Of a stretch of DNA of 5,232 bases, positions 5,203-5,232 are shown piece after piece. A model generated the notes under the pieces. It searched no databases. It saw only the letters and a program-made list of their open reading frames with translations, and was not told the origin of the DNA. A program made the translations under genes and the position numbers. The stretch is from Deltaproteobacteria bacterium UBA5754. GTDB taxonomy: Bacteria; Desulfobacterota; Dissulfuribacteria; Dissulfuribacterales; UBA5754. Every line of letters starts with the position of its first letter. Position 1 is the first letter of the stretch. The stretch covers positions 145-5,376 of the forward strand of contig DIFG01000086.1 in the NCBI GenBank assembly GCA_002419025.1, read 5' to 3'.

Positions 5203-5232
5203 GCTCAAAAAACCCAATCTGCGGCGTTGCTT
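5203..5232. repeat. Possible arm of a dispersed intergenic repeat, cut by right window edge
   Basis: Immediately after panD comes GCTCAAAAAACCC, running into AATCTGCGGCGTTGCTT at the window end. From memory, similar strings (CTCAAAAAACCCAATCTGCGGCGTTGC and relatives) recur between genes in deltaproteobacterial genomes as one arm of roughly 100-bp imperfect palindromes whose other arm ends in TTTTTTGAG. Only one arm can be seen, and no partner occurs elsewhere in the window. If complete, such an element could fold into a long hairpin at the transcript end and serve as a terminator or stability element. Confidence 0.35.

Noticed and set aside
5196..5232. Rho-independent terminator after panD
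   Set aside because: No GC-rich hairpin with a T-tract is contained in the visible 37 bases. The A6 run is on the wrong side for rightward termination, unless the element beyond the edge completes it.
1..5232. Defence system, CRISPR array, transposase or prophage genes
   Set aside because: All coding space is taken by five recognisable housekeeping or stress genes, and no direct repeat array or mobile-element protein is present.

Overview
The window is a compact stretch of bacterial chromosome. Five rightward genes fill almost all of it, and a divergent tRNA gene is cut by the left edge. The most specific taxonomic hints are a VKOR-thioredoxin fusion, a small heat shock protein gene joined to lon, and a right-edge motif resembling dispersed repeats I remember from deltaproteobacterial genomes. 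These suggest, but do not prove, a Desulfobacterota (deltaproteobacterial) or related Gram-negative anaerobe. Only the family-level gene calls are firm; the taxonomy is inference.

Layout. Bases 1-26 (minus strand) are the 5' quarter of an initiator tRNA (tRNA-fMet). It is preceded by a strong sigma70-type promoter, with a perfect TTGACA, a 17-bp spacer and TATATA at 42-70 on the minus strand. Between this promoter and the first protein gene (71-156) lie a perfect 6-2-6 inverted repeat (82-95) and a weak candidate promoter for the rightward operon. The order is then an Hsp20-family small heat shock protein (157-606), Lon protease (603-3008), a VKOR/DsbB-like membrane protein fused to a DsbA-like CPHC thioredoxin domain (2986-3927), panC (3937-4785) and panD (4806-5195). 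The last 30 bases look like one arm of an intergenic repeat that continues past the edge.

The genes are packed as an operon. hsp20 and lon share an ATGA stop/start, lon and the VKOR gene overlap by 23 bp, and the two remaining gaps are 9 bp (VKOR-panC) and 20 bp (panC-panD). No terminator is visible between any of them, so a single transcript is likely. The first two products handle misfolded cytoplasmic protein: the sHsp holds it and Lon degrades it. The third should form disulfides in the periplasm. The last two make beta-alanine from aspartate (PanD) and join it to pantoate (PanC), the final steps to pantothenate and so to coenzyme A. panB is not in the window.

Every protein belongs to a known family and has its key residues. 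I see no mobile element, CRISPR array, frameshifted gene or clearly undescribed system. The parts that merit a second look are the cysteine-rich thioredoxin module, the intergenic palindrome, the unusual operon composition and the right-edge repeat.
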